64,000 nucleotides of DNA from Cyanobacteria bacterium FACHB-63 (lineage in GTDB: Bacteria > Cyanobacteriota > Cyanobacteriia > Leptolyngbyales > Leptolyngbyaceae). Positions 9,957 through 18,649 of the stretch are shown here, one piece after another; within the stretch, counting starts at the first letter, position 1; the number at the start of each line of letters is the position of its first letter. The position numbers were made by a program, and so were the translations under genes. The stretch covers positions 152,953 to 216,952 of the forward strand of contig JACJNX010000064.1 in NCBI GenBank assembly GCA_014695255.1. Reading direction: 5' to 3'. The notes beneath the pieces are model-generated. The model worked only from the letters and a program-made list of their open reading frames with translations. It had not been told where the DNA came from and made no database searches.

Positions 9957-10826
9957 ATGAAATGTATCATCGATCGCCGCGCCCAGTTTTCGGCAAGCCA
10001 TCGGTACTATCTGCCCGAACTGAGCGAAGCGGAAAACGTTGAGCGATTTGGGGCTTGTACTCGCGCTCCCGGACATGGGCATAACTATGTGCTGTATGTC
10101 TCGATGCTGGGAGATCTAGACGAATACGGCATGGTACTCAATCTATCCGATGTCAAGCACGTGATCAAGCGCGAAGTCACCAGTCAGCTTGACTTCTCCT
10201 ATCTGAATGACGCATGGACAGAGTTCCAGCAAACCCTTCCCACAACTGAAAATATTGCTCGATCAATCTGGTATCGATTAGCGCCGCACTTACCGATCGT
10301 CAAAATTCGACTGTACGAACATCCTGAACTCTGGGCAGATTATCTAGGAAACAACATGGAAGCCTACCTCACTATCAGCACTCACTTTAGCGCCGCTCAT
10401 CGTCTCGCTCGTCCGGATCTCAGCTTTGAGCAAAACTGCGAAATCTACGGCAAATGCGCTCGTCCAAACGGTCATGGACATAATTATCACCTCGAAGTCA
10501 CCATCAAAGGTGAAATGGATGAGCGAACCGGAATGATTGCAGATTTAGTCGCATTCCAGAAAGCAGTAGATGATTACGTGGTAGAACCTTTCGACCACAC
10601 TTTCTTAAATAAAGATATTCCTTATTTTGAGAAAGTTGTGCCAACTGCCGAAAATATTGCAGTTCACATTCGCGATTTGCTGGAAGACCCAATTCGCCAG
10701 ATTGGGGCACAGTTGTACAAAGTGAAATTGATCGAGAGTCCGAATAACTCTTGTGAGGTTTATGGCGCGAATGCGACGGATGCGATCGCGCTTCTAATGC
10801 GTGAACCTGCACTCGCAAAAGTGTAG
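9957..10826 (+). CDS. Fused double 6-pyruvoyl/6-carboxy-tetrahydropterin synthase
   Basis: The 289 residues hold two PTPS/QueD domains in series (about 1-135 and 136-285). Each has the zinc-binding pattern: FSASHRY with APGHGHNY in the first, FSAAHRL with PNGHGHNY in the second. A cysteine precedes each HGH (FGACTRAPGHGH and YGKCARPNGHGH), and each has the late catalytic Glu (LYEHPELWADY and LIESPNNSCEVY). Such enzymes convert dihydroneopterin triphosphate to 6-pyruvoyl- or 6-carboxy-tetrahydropterin, for pterins or queuosine. A separate single-domain queD sits next to queE at 59.3 kb, so this fused enzyme may serve pterin synthesis instead. The fusion is roughly twice the usual length. Confidence 0.9.
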   Translation: MKCIIDRRAQFSASHRYYLPELSEAENVERFGACTRAPGHGHNYVLYVSMLGDLDEYGMVLNLSDVKHVIKREVTSQLDFSYLNDAWTEFQQTLPTTENIARSIWYRLAPHLPIVKIRLYEHPELWADYLGNNMEAYLTISTHFSAAHRLARPDLSFEQNCEIYGKCARPNGHGHNYHLEVTIKGEMDERTGMIADLVAFQKAVDDYVVEPFDHTFLNKDIPYFEKVVPTAENIAVHIRDLLEDPIRQIGAQLYKVKLIESPNNSCEVYGANATDAIALLMREPALAKV

Positions 10827-10836
10827 AACTAAACCA

Positions 10837-10862
10837 TCGGGCGATTCGATCGGATCGCCCGA
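10837..10862. terminator. Convergent hairpin between the PTPS fusion gene and phoU
   Basis: TCGGGCGAT at 10837-10845 and ATCGCCCGA at 10854-10862 form a perfect 9-bp stem between two convergent genes. No clear T-tract follows on either strand, so it is a probable bidirectional transcription end rather than a textbook terminator. Confidence 0.55.
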
Positions 10863-10867
10863 AAGCG

Positions 10868-11539
10868 TTATCGTTTTCCCGTGACAATATATGCCACGCG
10901 CTTACCAATATTTGCCGCATGATCCGCCATGCGTTCTAAGTGGCGAATAATTAGCACTTGCAGCACGATTGGTTCGATCATGCCCTTCACATCTTGCTGA
11001 CGCGCTAATAAGTTATAAAGCGTTTCGTAGTCTGAATCCACCACATCATCGCGCTGACGCACATCTAAACCCAATTCAGCGTTGAGATCGGACAGCGACT
11101 CTAAACTAAGGGCTAACATTGCCCGACAGCGATCGAACATCTGCCGAATTTTACCCATATGTGGCGATTCGGGATACGGAAACAACTGCACTGCGACATC
11201 ACCCAAGTTTTGAGCATAGTCTCCAATTCGCTCTAGATCGCGAACCAGCTGCATCAGAGCGCTGAGTAGCCTTAAATCCTGAGCCACAGGAGATTGCAGT
11301 GCGATCAGATTGACGCAATCGAGTTCGATCTGTTTGTAGAGACGATCGATTTTCTTATCAAGTTTGCGAATTTGATCAGCGGCAGCGAGATTGCGATCGA
11401 ACAAGGCTTCTCGTGCGAGATAGCAAGATCGTTCGACCAGTGCTCCCATGCGCAAAACATCGCGTTGGATGCGTTTGATCTGGCGCTCGAAGTGAACCCG
11501 AATCGGTTCTTGACCCTCTGGCACGTTTTTGTAAAACAT
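10868..11539 (-). CDS. phoU: Phosphate signalling protein PhoU
   Basis: The 223-residue protein has the two three-helix PhoU repeats. Each carries the metal-cluster motif: DLERIGDYAQNLGD in the first repeat and HLERMADHAANIGKRV near the C-terminus. PhoU links the PstSCAB phosphate transporter to the PhoR/SphS histidine kinase and represses the Pho regulon when phosphate is ample. No pst or sph gene is adjacent, which is common in cyanobacteria. The start at 11539 gives the normal family length. I saw no CTTAACCT-type Pho box in the upstream spacer. Confidence 0.95.
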   Translation of the reverse strand: MFYKNVPEGQEPIRVHFERQIKRIQRDVLRMGALVERSCYLAREALFDRNLAAADQIRKLDKKIDRLYKQIELDCVNLIALQSPVAQDLRLLSALMQLVRDLERIGDYAQNLGDVAVQLFPYPESPHMGKIRQMFDRCRAMLALSLESLSDLNAELGLDVRQRDDVVDSDYETLYNLLARQQDVKGMIEPIVLQVLIIRHLERMADHAANIGKRVAYIVTGKR

Positions 11540-11763
11540 TGAATTGTCAAAGAAATCTGGGGAAAACGGTCGCTGAAGGCTTCACTATAACAATAGAATT
11601 TTTAGATGTCAGGTATTGTACACAACGTTTCAATTCTTTTTTATTTTAGAGCGATCGAATTTTCAGATCATCCTGTAACCTATAGACTTCCCGATCAAAG
11701 CGCCTGTATTGTTTCCCTTCTAAAATAAAGATGATCGCGAACCTTATTTCGACAAATTCCGCT

Positions 11764-12543
11764 ATGTTTTCTTCTGCTGACGACCAGATCGCACAATATT
11801 CCCAAGGGCACAGCTTATTTGCCCAACTTAGAAGCCGCTTTCCGCAAGGAGCGCTGATTTCGGAACTGGTTCAAATTCACGATGGACAGTTTGTGGTCAG
11901 AGCGATCGTTCAGGTTGGAACCACGACGATGGCAACCGGAATGGCGGCGGCTGAAAAAATCGAAGTTGCAGAAGATCGAGCGCGGGTTCGAGCAATGGAG
12001 GTGTTGGGAATTTCGCCAACCGGAGGTGCACCTACATTTGATGTGGCGGCGCGATCGATGGAACCCCCTAAGGAAGTCGAACCGAGTTTTACAACGGCAA
12101 TTCCCGACCTTCCATTGCCCCCGGTTGAAGCGTTAGTTCCCGAAATTCCTAAGAAGACCGTTCGCAAGAAAAAAGAAGAACCACTCGATGAAGTGGCTCC
12201 AGTGCCTGATTTGCTGTCGTTTCCGGGCTTAGATATGCCGGAGATTAAATCTGCACCGCCAGAAATCACTCGTGAGCCTGCGAATCCGCCCATCGATTTC
12301 TCGTCAGATTTTGAAGACGATGAACCAGAACCACCCGCACCAGAACCGATCGATCTATCCGATGCGATAGCGCAAATTGGTACAGAAATTGAGCGGATTG
12401 GCTGGACAAAGAAACAAGGAAGCACGTATCTTCAAGACACCTACGGCAAAAAAACTCGTGCTGAGCTAGATGAGGATGAATTAATCGAGTTTCTGCACTA
12501 TCTCAAAGCCTTACCATCTAAGGGACAAGGAATTCCCTTCTAA
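11764..12543 (+). CDS. Cyanobacterial protein of unknown function with a Pro/Glu-rich linker
   Basis: The 259-residue product has three parts. Residues about 1-90 form a compact domain containing VQVGTTTMATG followed by AEDRARVRAMEVLGI. Residues about 95-200 form a disordered Pro/Glu/Asp-rich linker. The last 60 residues hold IGWTKKQGSTYLQ, YGKKTRAELDEDELIEFL. The head motif resembles the end of the core in Rad52/ERF-type single-strand annealing proteins, and the tail recurs in cyanobacterial proteins. A DNA-annealing role is only a guess. An in-frame upstream ATG at 11731 is possible. It ends 6 bases before the cysteine hydrolase gene, so the two are probably co-transcribed. Confidence 0.7.
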   Translation: MFSSADDQIAQYSQGHSLFAQLRSRFPQGALISELVQIHDGQFVVRAIVQVGTTTMATGMAAAEKIEVAEDRARVRAMEVLGISPTGGAPTFDVAARSMEPPKEVEPSFTTAIPDLPLPPVEALVPEIPKKTVRKKKEEPLDEVAPVPDLLSFPGLDMPEIKSAPPEITREPANPPIDFSSDFEDDEPEPPAPEPIDLSDAIAQIGTEIERIGWTKKQGSTYLQDTYGKKTRAELDEDELIEFLHYLKALPSKGQGIPF

Positions 12544-12549
12544 ACACCT

Positions 12550-13233
12550 ATGACATTTATTGCAGCACAGCCTTACGAGTACGAGCTACCCACCAATTCG
12601 GAAATTGCGTTGATTGTGATTGATATGCAGCGCGATTTTCTCGAATTGGGTGGATTTGGTGAAGTGTTAGGAAATGATGTCGGGCGATTAACTGCGATCG
12701 TTCCGACCGTGAAACGCTTGCTCGAAGGCTGTCGCGCTTTCAATGTCCCGATTTTTCATACCCAAGAAGGACACCAGCCCGACTTATCCGATTGTCCTAA
12801 ATCGAAGTTGAAGCGCGGTCGGGGAGAGTTGACGATCGGTGATACGGGTAAACTTGGCAGGATTCTGGTCTTAGGGGAACCTGGGAATGAGATTATTCCA
12901 GAGCTTGCACCGATCCCCGGAGAAGTCTTGATTCCGAAACCCGGAAAGGGCGCGTTCTACAATACTGATCTTGAGGTGCAATTGATCGCCCGGAATGTGA
13001 CGCACCTATTGATTGCAGGTGTGACTACAGAGGTCTGCGTGCAAACGACGATGCGTGAGGCGAACGATCGTGGTTATGAATGTTTGCTGGTTGAAGATGC
13101 AACCGAGAGCTATTTTGCTGAATTTAAGCAAGCGACTTTAGAAATGGTGCGGGCGCAAGGGGGAATCATCGGATGGACGGCGACGACAGATGAAGTGCTA
13201 CAGGGATTGCGATCGTGGAAAGCAGCAGGGTAA
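12550..13233 (+). CDS. Isochorismatase-like cysteine hydrolase (biuretase/nicotinamidase type)
   Basis: The 227-residue protein has the Asp-Lys-Cys triad of the isochorismatase superfamily: [10 protein letters not shown] (Asp), [13 protein letters not shown] (Lys), and [17 protein letters not shown] with the nucleophilic Cys. The cis-peptide GVTTEVCV loop is canonical. The overall layout, with an N-terminal YEYELP segment, is like biuret- and ureidoacrylate-type amidohydrolases, so the likely reaction is hydrolysis of a small amide. It follows the unknown gene by 6 bases, which suggests translational coupling. The precise substrate cannot be told. Confidence 0.88.
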   Translation: MTFIAAQPYEYELPTNSEIALIVIDMQRDFLELGGFGEVLGNDVGRLTAIVPTVKRLLEGCRAFNVPIFHTQEGHQPDLSDCPKSKLKRGRGELTIGDTGKLGRILVLGEPGNEIIPELAPIPGEVLIPKPGKGAFYNTDLEVQLIARNVTHLLIAGVTTEVCVQTTMREANDRGYECLLVEDATESYFAEFKQATLEMVRAQGGIIGWTATTDEVLQGLRSWKAAG

Positions 13234-13260
13234 GCGATCGGGCTTTCTAAACCCGATCGC
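13234..13260. terminator. Convergent hairpin after the cysteine hydrolase gene
   Basis: GCGATCGGG at 13234-13242 pairs with CCCGATCGC at 13252-13260 around a 9-base loop, directly after the TAA of the hydrolase gene and before the convergent small secreted-protein gene. A long T-run is missing, so efficiency is uncertain. Confidence 0.55.
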
Positions 13261-13282
13261 CTCTGAGAATCGATAAGATTAA

Positions 13283-13597
13283 CTATTTGTCACCAACAAC
13301 CTTTTCAACTGCGGCTTCTGCCTTTTCGAGCAGGTTTGCTTGGTCGGGATTCTCCTTCTTAAAGAGCTTCAGATCTTTCTCATATTCTTTGTCTAATCCC
13401 TTGGGATCGTTTGCCGCTTCCATCGCTTTTTCGTAAGCTTCTTGGCGGCTTGAATACTGTTCTCCATCCGGGCTGATCACTTCTTCGCTTCCAGGCACTT
13501 GCGTTGTCACCTCTGCATAAGCAGGCGCGAAGAAGCCTGTCCACGTCATCAAACCTACAACTAATACCGCGAAGACACGCGCCATTAAACGTTTCAT
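13283..13597 (-). CDS. Small secreted protein of unknown function
   Basis: The 104-residue product begins with a classical signal peptide, ending in a likely signal peptidase I site at APAYA-EV. The mature part, about 76 residues, is Lys/Glu/Ala-rich and mostly helical, with no cysteines. The ATG at 13597 is chosen over an in-frame start nine codons upstream because GGAGGACTTTAT immediately precedes it, a strong ribosome-binding site. It would act in the periplasm or thylakoid lumen. No family was recognised. Confidence 0.75.
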   Translation of the reverse strand: MKRLMARVFAVLVVGLMTWTGFFAPAYAEVTTQVPGSEEVISPDGEQYSSRQEAYEKAMEAANDPKGLDKEYEKDLKLFKKENPDQANLLEKAEAAVEKVVGDK

Positions 13598-13733
13598 ATA
13601 AAGTCCTCCGAACATAATAATCAATTTGCGTTCGGGGCAATTTTACGAAATTTACGATCGCTCCTCCGTCTACCACAGGACAGAAGCAGAAAATTTTGAC
13701 CTTGGACAAAACTTATCGATCGCGGAGCGCGCA

Positions 13734-16160
13734 TCAACCCAATGTGCCGCGTGTGACTCCAAGCTGATTTTGCAGTTTTAAATCCCGCCAAAGTTGTGCG
13801 CCTGTGATTTCTCCATTCAAAAGTTGACGATAGCGATCGATCGTCTGTGCGATTTGATGACTAGATTCGTTGAGAAATTCGATTCTAAAGCGTTGTGCGC
13901 CGCATTGTTGCAAGTGATGTAAGAACTCTGCTCCGGTTTGTGCGGTTCCGTTGAATACGGTATTTCGACAGCCTGCATCGGCGTGTAAGACGTGTTCGAT
14001 TCCAGTACGATCGCGTAATTTCACTTCATGCTGTTCACAAGGTCTGCCGCAGTTGGTGAAGTCCGTCCCTTCTGAAAGAAAAGCACAGAAAACACAATGC
14101 TCCATGTGAAACATCGGAATGTGTTGGTGAATGGTGATTTCAAACCAATCTGAAGGACAGCTTTTAATCAGGTGTGTGAGTTGTTCGATATTGAGGTCAT
14201 ACGAAGCGGTGAGACGTTCTAGACCGAATTGTTTGAAGTAATCGGCGGTGATGGCGTTAGCAACGTTGAGTGAGAAATCGCCGATTTTGCGATCGTCCTT
14301 GAAATACTTCAAGTGATCATAGTTGCGGATTAAGTACCCGTCTGCATCTGATTTGCGAACTTGGTCTAGAATCCACTGTTCCCCAGGCTTTGTGATTCTC
14401 GGTGGTGCCACCCAAATTTTTGCATCTGAAGATTGGCGCGTTAGCTCGACGGCTTGACGATAAGCGCGAGGATCTTCAAATTCGCAGTAAACGGTTTGAA
14501 TTCCTGATTGCAATACGGTTTCTAATTGTTTCAGATTGCGGATAAGAACAACTAATTCTGGTGTTTGAGATTGTATTGTTGCTTTGGGTAATAAATCTTT
14601 GAGCGATCGCGCCTCATCCATCTGCCATTGTTTTGGCTGGATTCTGAGTTGTTCTAATCGATCGACCATTTCCCGCCGCATTCGATTCAGTTCACTCACC
14701 GGAATCATCGCAGCATCAGTTAGATGATTGTCGAGTTTGCCTAACTTGAAGGGTGTATTTCCCAGTCGTCCGAATTGTTCTTGTAATCGCTCTGTTGTTA
14801 AAGGCTTTGAATGCGCTTCAACGAGTGGCATCTCAGATTCAACGCGGGTAATGTGTCCTACTGAATCTCTGGCGATCGCGCTCAAAGCCTGCCCAATTTC
14901 ACCATGAATTTCAATCTCAATCGGTCGCTGAAATCTCGGTTGATCGCCTGCGTAAGTTTGGCGAATTTGTCGATCGAGATCCGGATCGCTCGTTTTCCAA
15001 ATCAAATCACCGATACTGATGCGACGCAAATTTAACTGATCGCGTCCGAAGGTCAAAATCGTTTTTCCGTTTTGGCGATCGACTGCATAAATCCGTCCGC
15101 CTTCTTCTTTAGCTTCTGGATGTCCCGCATCAAAGACAATGCCATCACCGGGTTTTACTGGGGCTTGTGCGGCGATCGTAATTTGCTCTCGTCGAATATC
15201 AACTACTTCACCGAGATAAACGCCGCGCTTCTTGCCAAATCTCGCATGAACGAGTTCTTGATTGTTAATTCCCTCAAACCATCCAGTGTGCAATCCGCGT
15301 GAAAATGCCATTTCTAAGTTGTAGCGCTCAGCATTCACATCAGCGATCGCTTGGTCAAGTGCGTTTCTATAAACTTTAGTGACATTCGCCACGTATTCAG
15401 GAGCTTTTAACCGTCCTTCGATTTTGAGACAAGACACACCCGATCGCACCAGTTCCGGCAGCACATCTAATCCGGCTAAATCTTGAGGACTGAGCAAATA
15501 CCGTCGATCGCCCAAATTCATCGTTTGCCCATCTGAGATCAACTCATACGGCATTCGACACGCTTGAGCGCATTCTCCCCGATTCGCCGATCGACCCCCT
15601 AGCGCTTCACTGGTCAAACATTGCCCTGAGTACGCCACACACAATGCACCATGCACAAACACTTCAAGCGGTAGCGTGATGTTATTGTCGTTTAAGTGCT
15701 TTTGAATCTTGTTAATTTCTTTGATCGAACATTCCCGCGCTAATACAACCAACTGACAACCGAGCGACTTCGCAAATTCGACTCCTGCTGCACTTGTCAC
15801 CGTCATTTGAGTCGAACCATGAATCGGAAAATCTGGCGATAAGTGGCGAATCAAGCGACAAATTCCGATGTCTTGCACAATCACGGCATCGACACCGGAA
15901 GTGATGATCGATCGTAGATATTGTTCTGCTTCTGCTAATTCATTCTGAAAGATTAATGTGTTTAACGTGACGTAACCTTTCACGCCGCGCCAGTGTAAAA
16001 ACTCCATTAACTCTGGCAGATCCGATTCTGTAAAATTCTCTGCTCGCATTCGTGCGTTGAACCGATCTAACCCAAAGTAAATTGCATCTGCGCCGTTCTC
16101 GATCGCAGCTTTGGCGCATTCCCAATTTCCAGCAGGTGCAAGCAGTTCTGGAGTTTTCAT
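13734..16160 (-). CDS. U32 family peptidase-like protein (RlhA/YhbU type, long form)
   Basis: The 808-residue protein opens with PELLAPAGNWECAKAAIENGADAIYF, quoted here as PELLAPAG then GADAIYFG, the U32 entry motif. It then has VHGALCVAYSGQC and GECAQACRMPYEL, the cysteine cluster typical of U32 enzymes, and a C-terminal DUF3656-type region with another cysteine set (HMEHCVFCAF, NCGRPCEQH). Relatives RlhA and TrhP hydroxylate rRNA or tRNA in partnership with iron-sulfur chemistry, so peptidase activity should not be assumed. The ATG at 16160 is used rather than a TTG five codons earlier. It lies 45 bases behind the cardiolipin synthase gene on the same strand. Confidence 0.9.
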   Translation of the reverse strand: MKTPELLAPAGNWECAKAAIENGADAIYFGLDRFNARMRAENFTESDLPELMEFLHWRGVKGYVTLNTLIFQNELAEAEQYLRSIITSGVDAVIVQDIGICRLIRHLSPDFPIHGSTQMTVTSAAGVEFAKSLGCQLVVLARECSIKEINKIQKHLNDNNITLPLEVFVHGALCVAYSGQCLTSEALGGRSANRGECAQACRMPYELISDGQTMNLGDRRYLLSPQDLAGLDVLPELVRSGVSCLKIEGRLKAPEYVANVTKVYRNALDQAIADVNAERYNLEMAFSRGLHTGWFEGINNQELVHARFGKKRGVYLGEVVDIRREQITIAAQAPVKPGDGIVFDAGHPEAKEEGGRIYAVDRQNGKTILTFGRDQLNLRRISIGDLIWKTSDPDLDRQIRQTYAGDQPRFQRPIEIEIHGEIGQALSAIARDSVGHITRVESEMPLVEAHSKPLTTERLQEQFGRLGNTPFKLGKLDNHLTDAAMIPVSELNRMRREMVDRLEQLRIQPKQWQMDEARSLKDLLPKATIQSQTPELVVLIRNLKQLETVLQSGIQTVYCEFEDPRAYRQAVELTRQSSDAKIWVAPPRITKPGEQWILDQVRKSDADGYLIRNYDHLKYFKDDRKIGDFSLNVANAITADYFKQFGLERLTASYDLNIEQLTHLIKSCPSDWFEITIHQHIPMFHMEHCVFCAFLSEGTDFTNCGRPCEQHEVKLRDRTGIEHVLHADAGCRNTVFNGTAQTGAEFLHHLQQCGAQRFRIEFLNESSHQIAQTIDRYRQLLNGEITGAQLWRDLKLQNQLGVTRGTLG

Positions 16161-16205
16161 TACATCAATTAGCAAGAGTGCAGCAGAGCGATCGTAGCAG
16201 GTCGA

Positions 16206-17648
16206 TTACAAGATCGGGGCAAATAATCGCGCAATTCGAGCGACTAACCGAAACCACAACGGACGCTTCTGATAGTCTCCAGGTTCAACTAAGCGACAAA
16301 TTTCTAAATCGTCTTGCAGCATTTTCTCAACAGATCGCACAAACTCCTGATTCAGCACAAACACGGTGACTTCAAAATTCAGGTAGAACGATCGATTATC
16401 CAAATTGACTGTGCCAACTCCAGCGATCGCATCATCCACCAAAATGATTTTCTGGTGCATAAACCCCGGCTGATAGCGGTAAATCTTCACGCCTGCGGTC
16501 TGCATCTCGTTGTAATACGAAAACGCACAGAAATACACCATGAAATGATCCGGGCGATTGGGCAGCAAAATTCGCACATCGACCCCACGAATCGCAGCCA
16601 GTTTGAGCGCAGTCGCGATCGACTCATCCGGCACAAGATACGGACTCGCAATCCATAGCCGTTGTTTTGCTTGATTAATCACATTCATGAAAAACAACGT
16701 ACAAGCAGGAACATAATCCGCAGGCCCCGTCGGAAACACAAGCGCTGTTTGATTAAATCCCGGTTTTGGATCAATGTTCCATTGCACTTCGGGAAGGCTT
16801 CGCGTTGCCCAAAACCAATCGCCCAGAAAGCTACCCTGTAAGCATTTCACCGCCGTTCCCTGCACTCTCATGTGCGTATCGCGCCACGGACTTAGGGGCG
16901 GTTTGTAGCCGAGATATTCATCCGCAATGTTTAACCCTCCCACAAAGCCGATCGCACCATCGACGATTAGAATCTTCCGATGATTGCGAAAGTTAATCTG
17001 CCAGCGATTTCCCCGTCCTTTTGTGCTTCTAAAGGTTCTAACTTTCACGCCTGCTTGACGAAGAGAGCGCAGATACGATCGGGCTAGTCCTCGTGTGCCA
17101 ATTCCATCGTAGAGTAAGTACACTCGCACACCCTGAGACGCTTTCTGAATCAGGACTTTGCAGAATTCGTGTCCAATCTCATCATCATCTAACGTATAAG
17201 TTTGCAGCAATATGTAATCTTTTGCTGATCCAACTGCAGATAGCATTGCTGCAAAGGTTTCCATTCCATTCAGCAATAACTCAAAATAGTTTCCCGTTGT
17301 GAATGGAATCGTGGTTAATGAGTCTGCTAACGTTTGCAGTGAAGCGAACTCTTTAGGGAGTTCCGTTTTGTATTCTAAAGCTTCTTGATAAACCTGTTGA
17401 GCCAGCGTATTGTGTTCGACATAAGCGGCATGAAGCGCTTCTGCATAGCCATAAAATCGATTGCGCCCCAAAATCCAATAGGCTGGAATCGCTAACCACG
17501 GAAACGTCAAGAGCGAAATACTCCAAGCCACCGCCCCACGCGACGATCGTACCGTCATCACGGCGTGACCCGCATTGATGATTCCTAGAACATGAACAAC
17601 AATTGCGACAATGCTAAAGATCTGAACGGAACCACCGACATCGACCAT
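16206..17648 (-). CDS. cls: Cardiolipin synthase (phospholipase D family)
   Basis: The 480-residue protein has two N-terminal membrane segments with the PLDc_N linker (GRNRFYGY), then two HKD catalytic motifs: NHRKILIVDG with GGLNIADEY, and MHQKIILVDD with GTVNLDNRS. These are the two phospholipase D half-sites used to transfer a phosphatidyl group between phosphatidylglycerol molecules. Length is normal. It lies 8 bases after the endonuclease/phosphatase gene and 45 before the U32 gene, all on the minus strand, so the three may form one transcript. Confidence 0.93.
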   Translation of the reverse strand: MVDVGGSVQIFSIVAIVVHVLGIINAGHAVMTVRSSRGAVAWSISLLTFPWLAIPAYWILGRNRFYGYAEALHAAYVEHNTLAQQVYQEALEYKTELPKEFASLQTLADSLTTIPFTTGNYFELLLNGMETFAAMLSAVGSAKDYILLQTYTLDDDEIGHEFCKVLIQKASQGVRVYLLYDGIGTRGLARSYLRSLRQAGVKVRTFRSTKGRGNRWQINFRNHRKILIVDGAIGFVGGLNIADEYLGYKPPLSPWRDTHMRVQGTAVKCLQGSFLGDWFWATRSLPEVQWNIDPKPGFNQTALVFPTGPADYVPACTLFFMNVINQAKQRLWIASPYLVPDESIATALKLAAIRGVDVRILLPNRPDHFMVYFCAFSYYNEMQTAGVKIYRYQPGFMHQKIILVDDAIAGVGTVNLDNRSFYLNFEVTVFVLNQEFVRSVEKMLQDDLEICRLVEPGDYQKRPLWFRLVARIARLFAPIL

Positions 17649-17656
17649 AGCTTGAC

Positions 17657-18487
17657 TCAGAGATGAAACTCAACCAGCATCGGTTTATGATCAGACGATT
17701 GAATGTGATCGAGAACACGCGCTGCTAGATAATTCTGTCGCAATCCGCGATAGAAAATATGATCGAGCGGTGGAGACAGCAAAAATCGCTTGATTTTTTG
17801 AGCATCGGTTGCTGGAAACTCTGCTCTGATTAAACCGAGCCTGCGCGTCATCTTATCAAGCATCTGCCACCTGGAGCGATTCCAAGTATTAAAATCTCCC
17901 GAAAAGATGACTGCTCCATTGTGGTGTGCGATCGCGTTTTCGATTTCATGCAGTTGCGCCTTGAACTTCTCTAACTCAACAAAATTAATCAGGTGCGAGT
18001 TGATCGTCAGCAAGGTTCCTTCAGCAAATGGATGCTCTGTCACTAGAGAAACCTTTGGGGTATTTGAGACAGGTTCAAAATGTTCGGTCACTAGCGCTCT
18101 GTGAGTCACACTGGTTGATTGTGAGCCAGTCAAAACTCCCGCATAAATATTGTGATACTGGTCGATAAAGTTTGGTGCGAAACTCCAGCTTAATTCTGCC
18201 AGCTTAAAATTTTTGGAGTGAGCGCATAAACTGAATTCTTGCAGAAAGACTAGATCGGGACGGTAGCGATCGAGAATCCAATCAAAATCGATTTGCCAGG
18301 CGCGATCGTCATTATTCTTAGCAATGTTCCAATTCAGCACCCGAATCGCTTTTTCATTTAACGGTGCAGTTTGGTGATGATGGTGATGAATGACGGTTTC
18401 ATCGGTGCGGGCAAATCGATAAAGGGGCAGCAAGTTTTTGAATGGAACGCTGCTTGCAAAGCCAGATTCGGACTCTAACTTGAACAT
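17657..18487 (-). CDS. Endonuclease/exonuclease/phosphatase family protein
   Basis: The 276 residues show the EEP fold: VLNWNIAKN (metal-binding Asn), DLVFLQEFS (catalytic Glu), SGDFNTWN (Asp/Asn pair) and the C-terminal SSDHKPMLVEF (catalytic Asp-His). These enzymes cut phosphodiester bonds in nucleic acids, lipids or inositol phosphates. Its position 8 bases before the cardiolipin synthase gene hints at a phospholipid-linked substrate, which is inference. An unusual histidine run (HHHHH) lies near residue 37. Confidence 0.87.
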   Translation of the reverse strand: MFKLESESGFASSVPFKNLLPLYRFARTDETVIHHHHHQTAPLNEKAIRVLNWNIAKNNDDRAWQIDFDWILDRYRPDLVFLQEFSLCAHSKNFKLAELSWSFAPNFIDQYHNIYAGVLTGSQSTSVTHRALVTEHFEPVSNTPKVSLVTEHPFAEGTLLTINSHLINFVELEKFKAQLHEIENAIAHHNGAVIFSGDFNTWNRSRWQMLDKMTRRLGLIRAEFPATDAQKIKRFLLSPPLDHIFYRGLRQNYLAARVLDHIQSSDHKPMLVEFHL

Positions 18488-18649
18488 TGTTGATTTCCGG
18501 ATGCAACCGTTTGTAAACCAATCTTAATCTTGATTTCGACTTTCAGCTTAGCACGCCGACAAATCTCGCCGGATAAAGGCGAGAACATCCCTGAGATGCT
18601 GCGCTAAGAATGTATTACGCTGGAAACTGTCGCGAATCGGATTTTTGTC

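Noticed and set aside
13380..13709. A 109-codon frame overlapping the small secreted-protein gene
   Set aside because: The other frame has a signal peptide and a strong ribosome-binding site; this one has neither.
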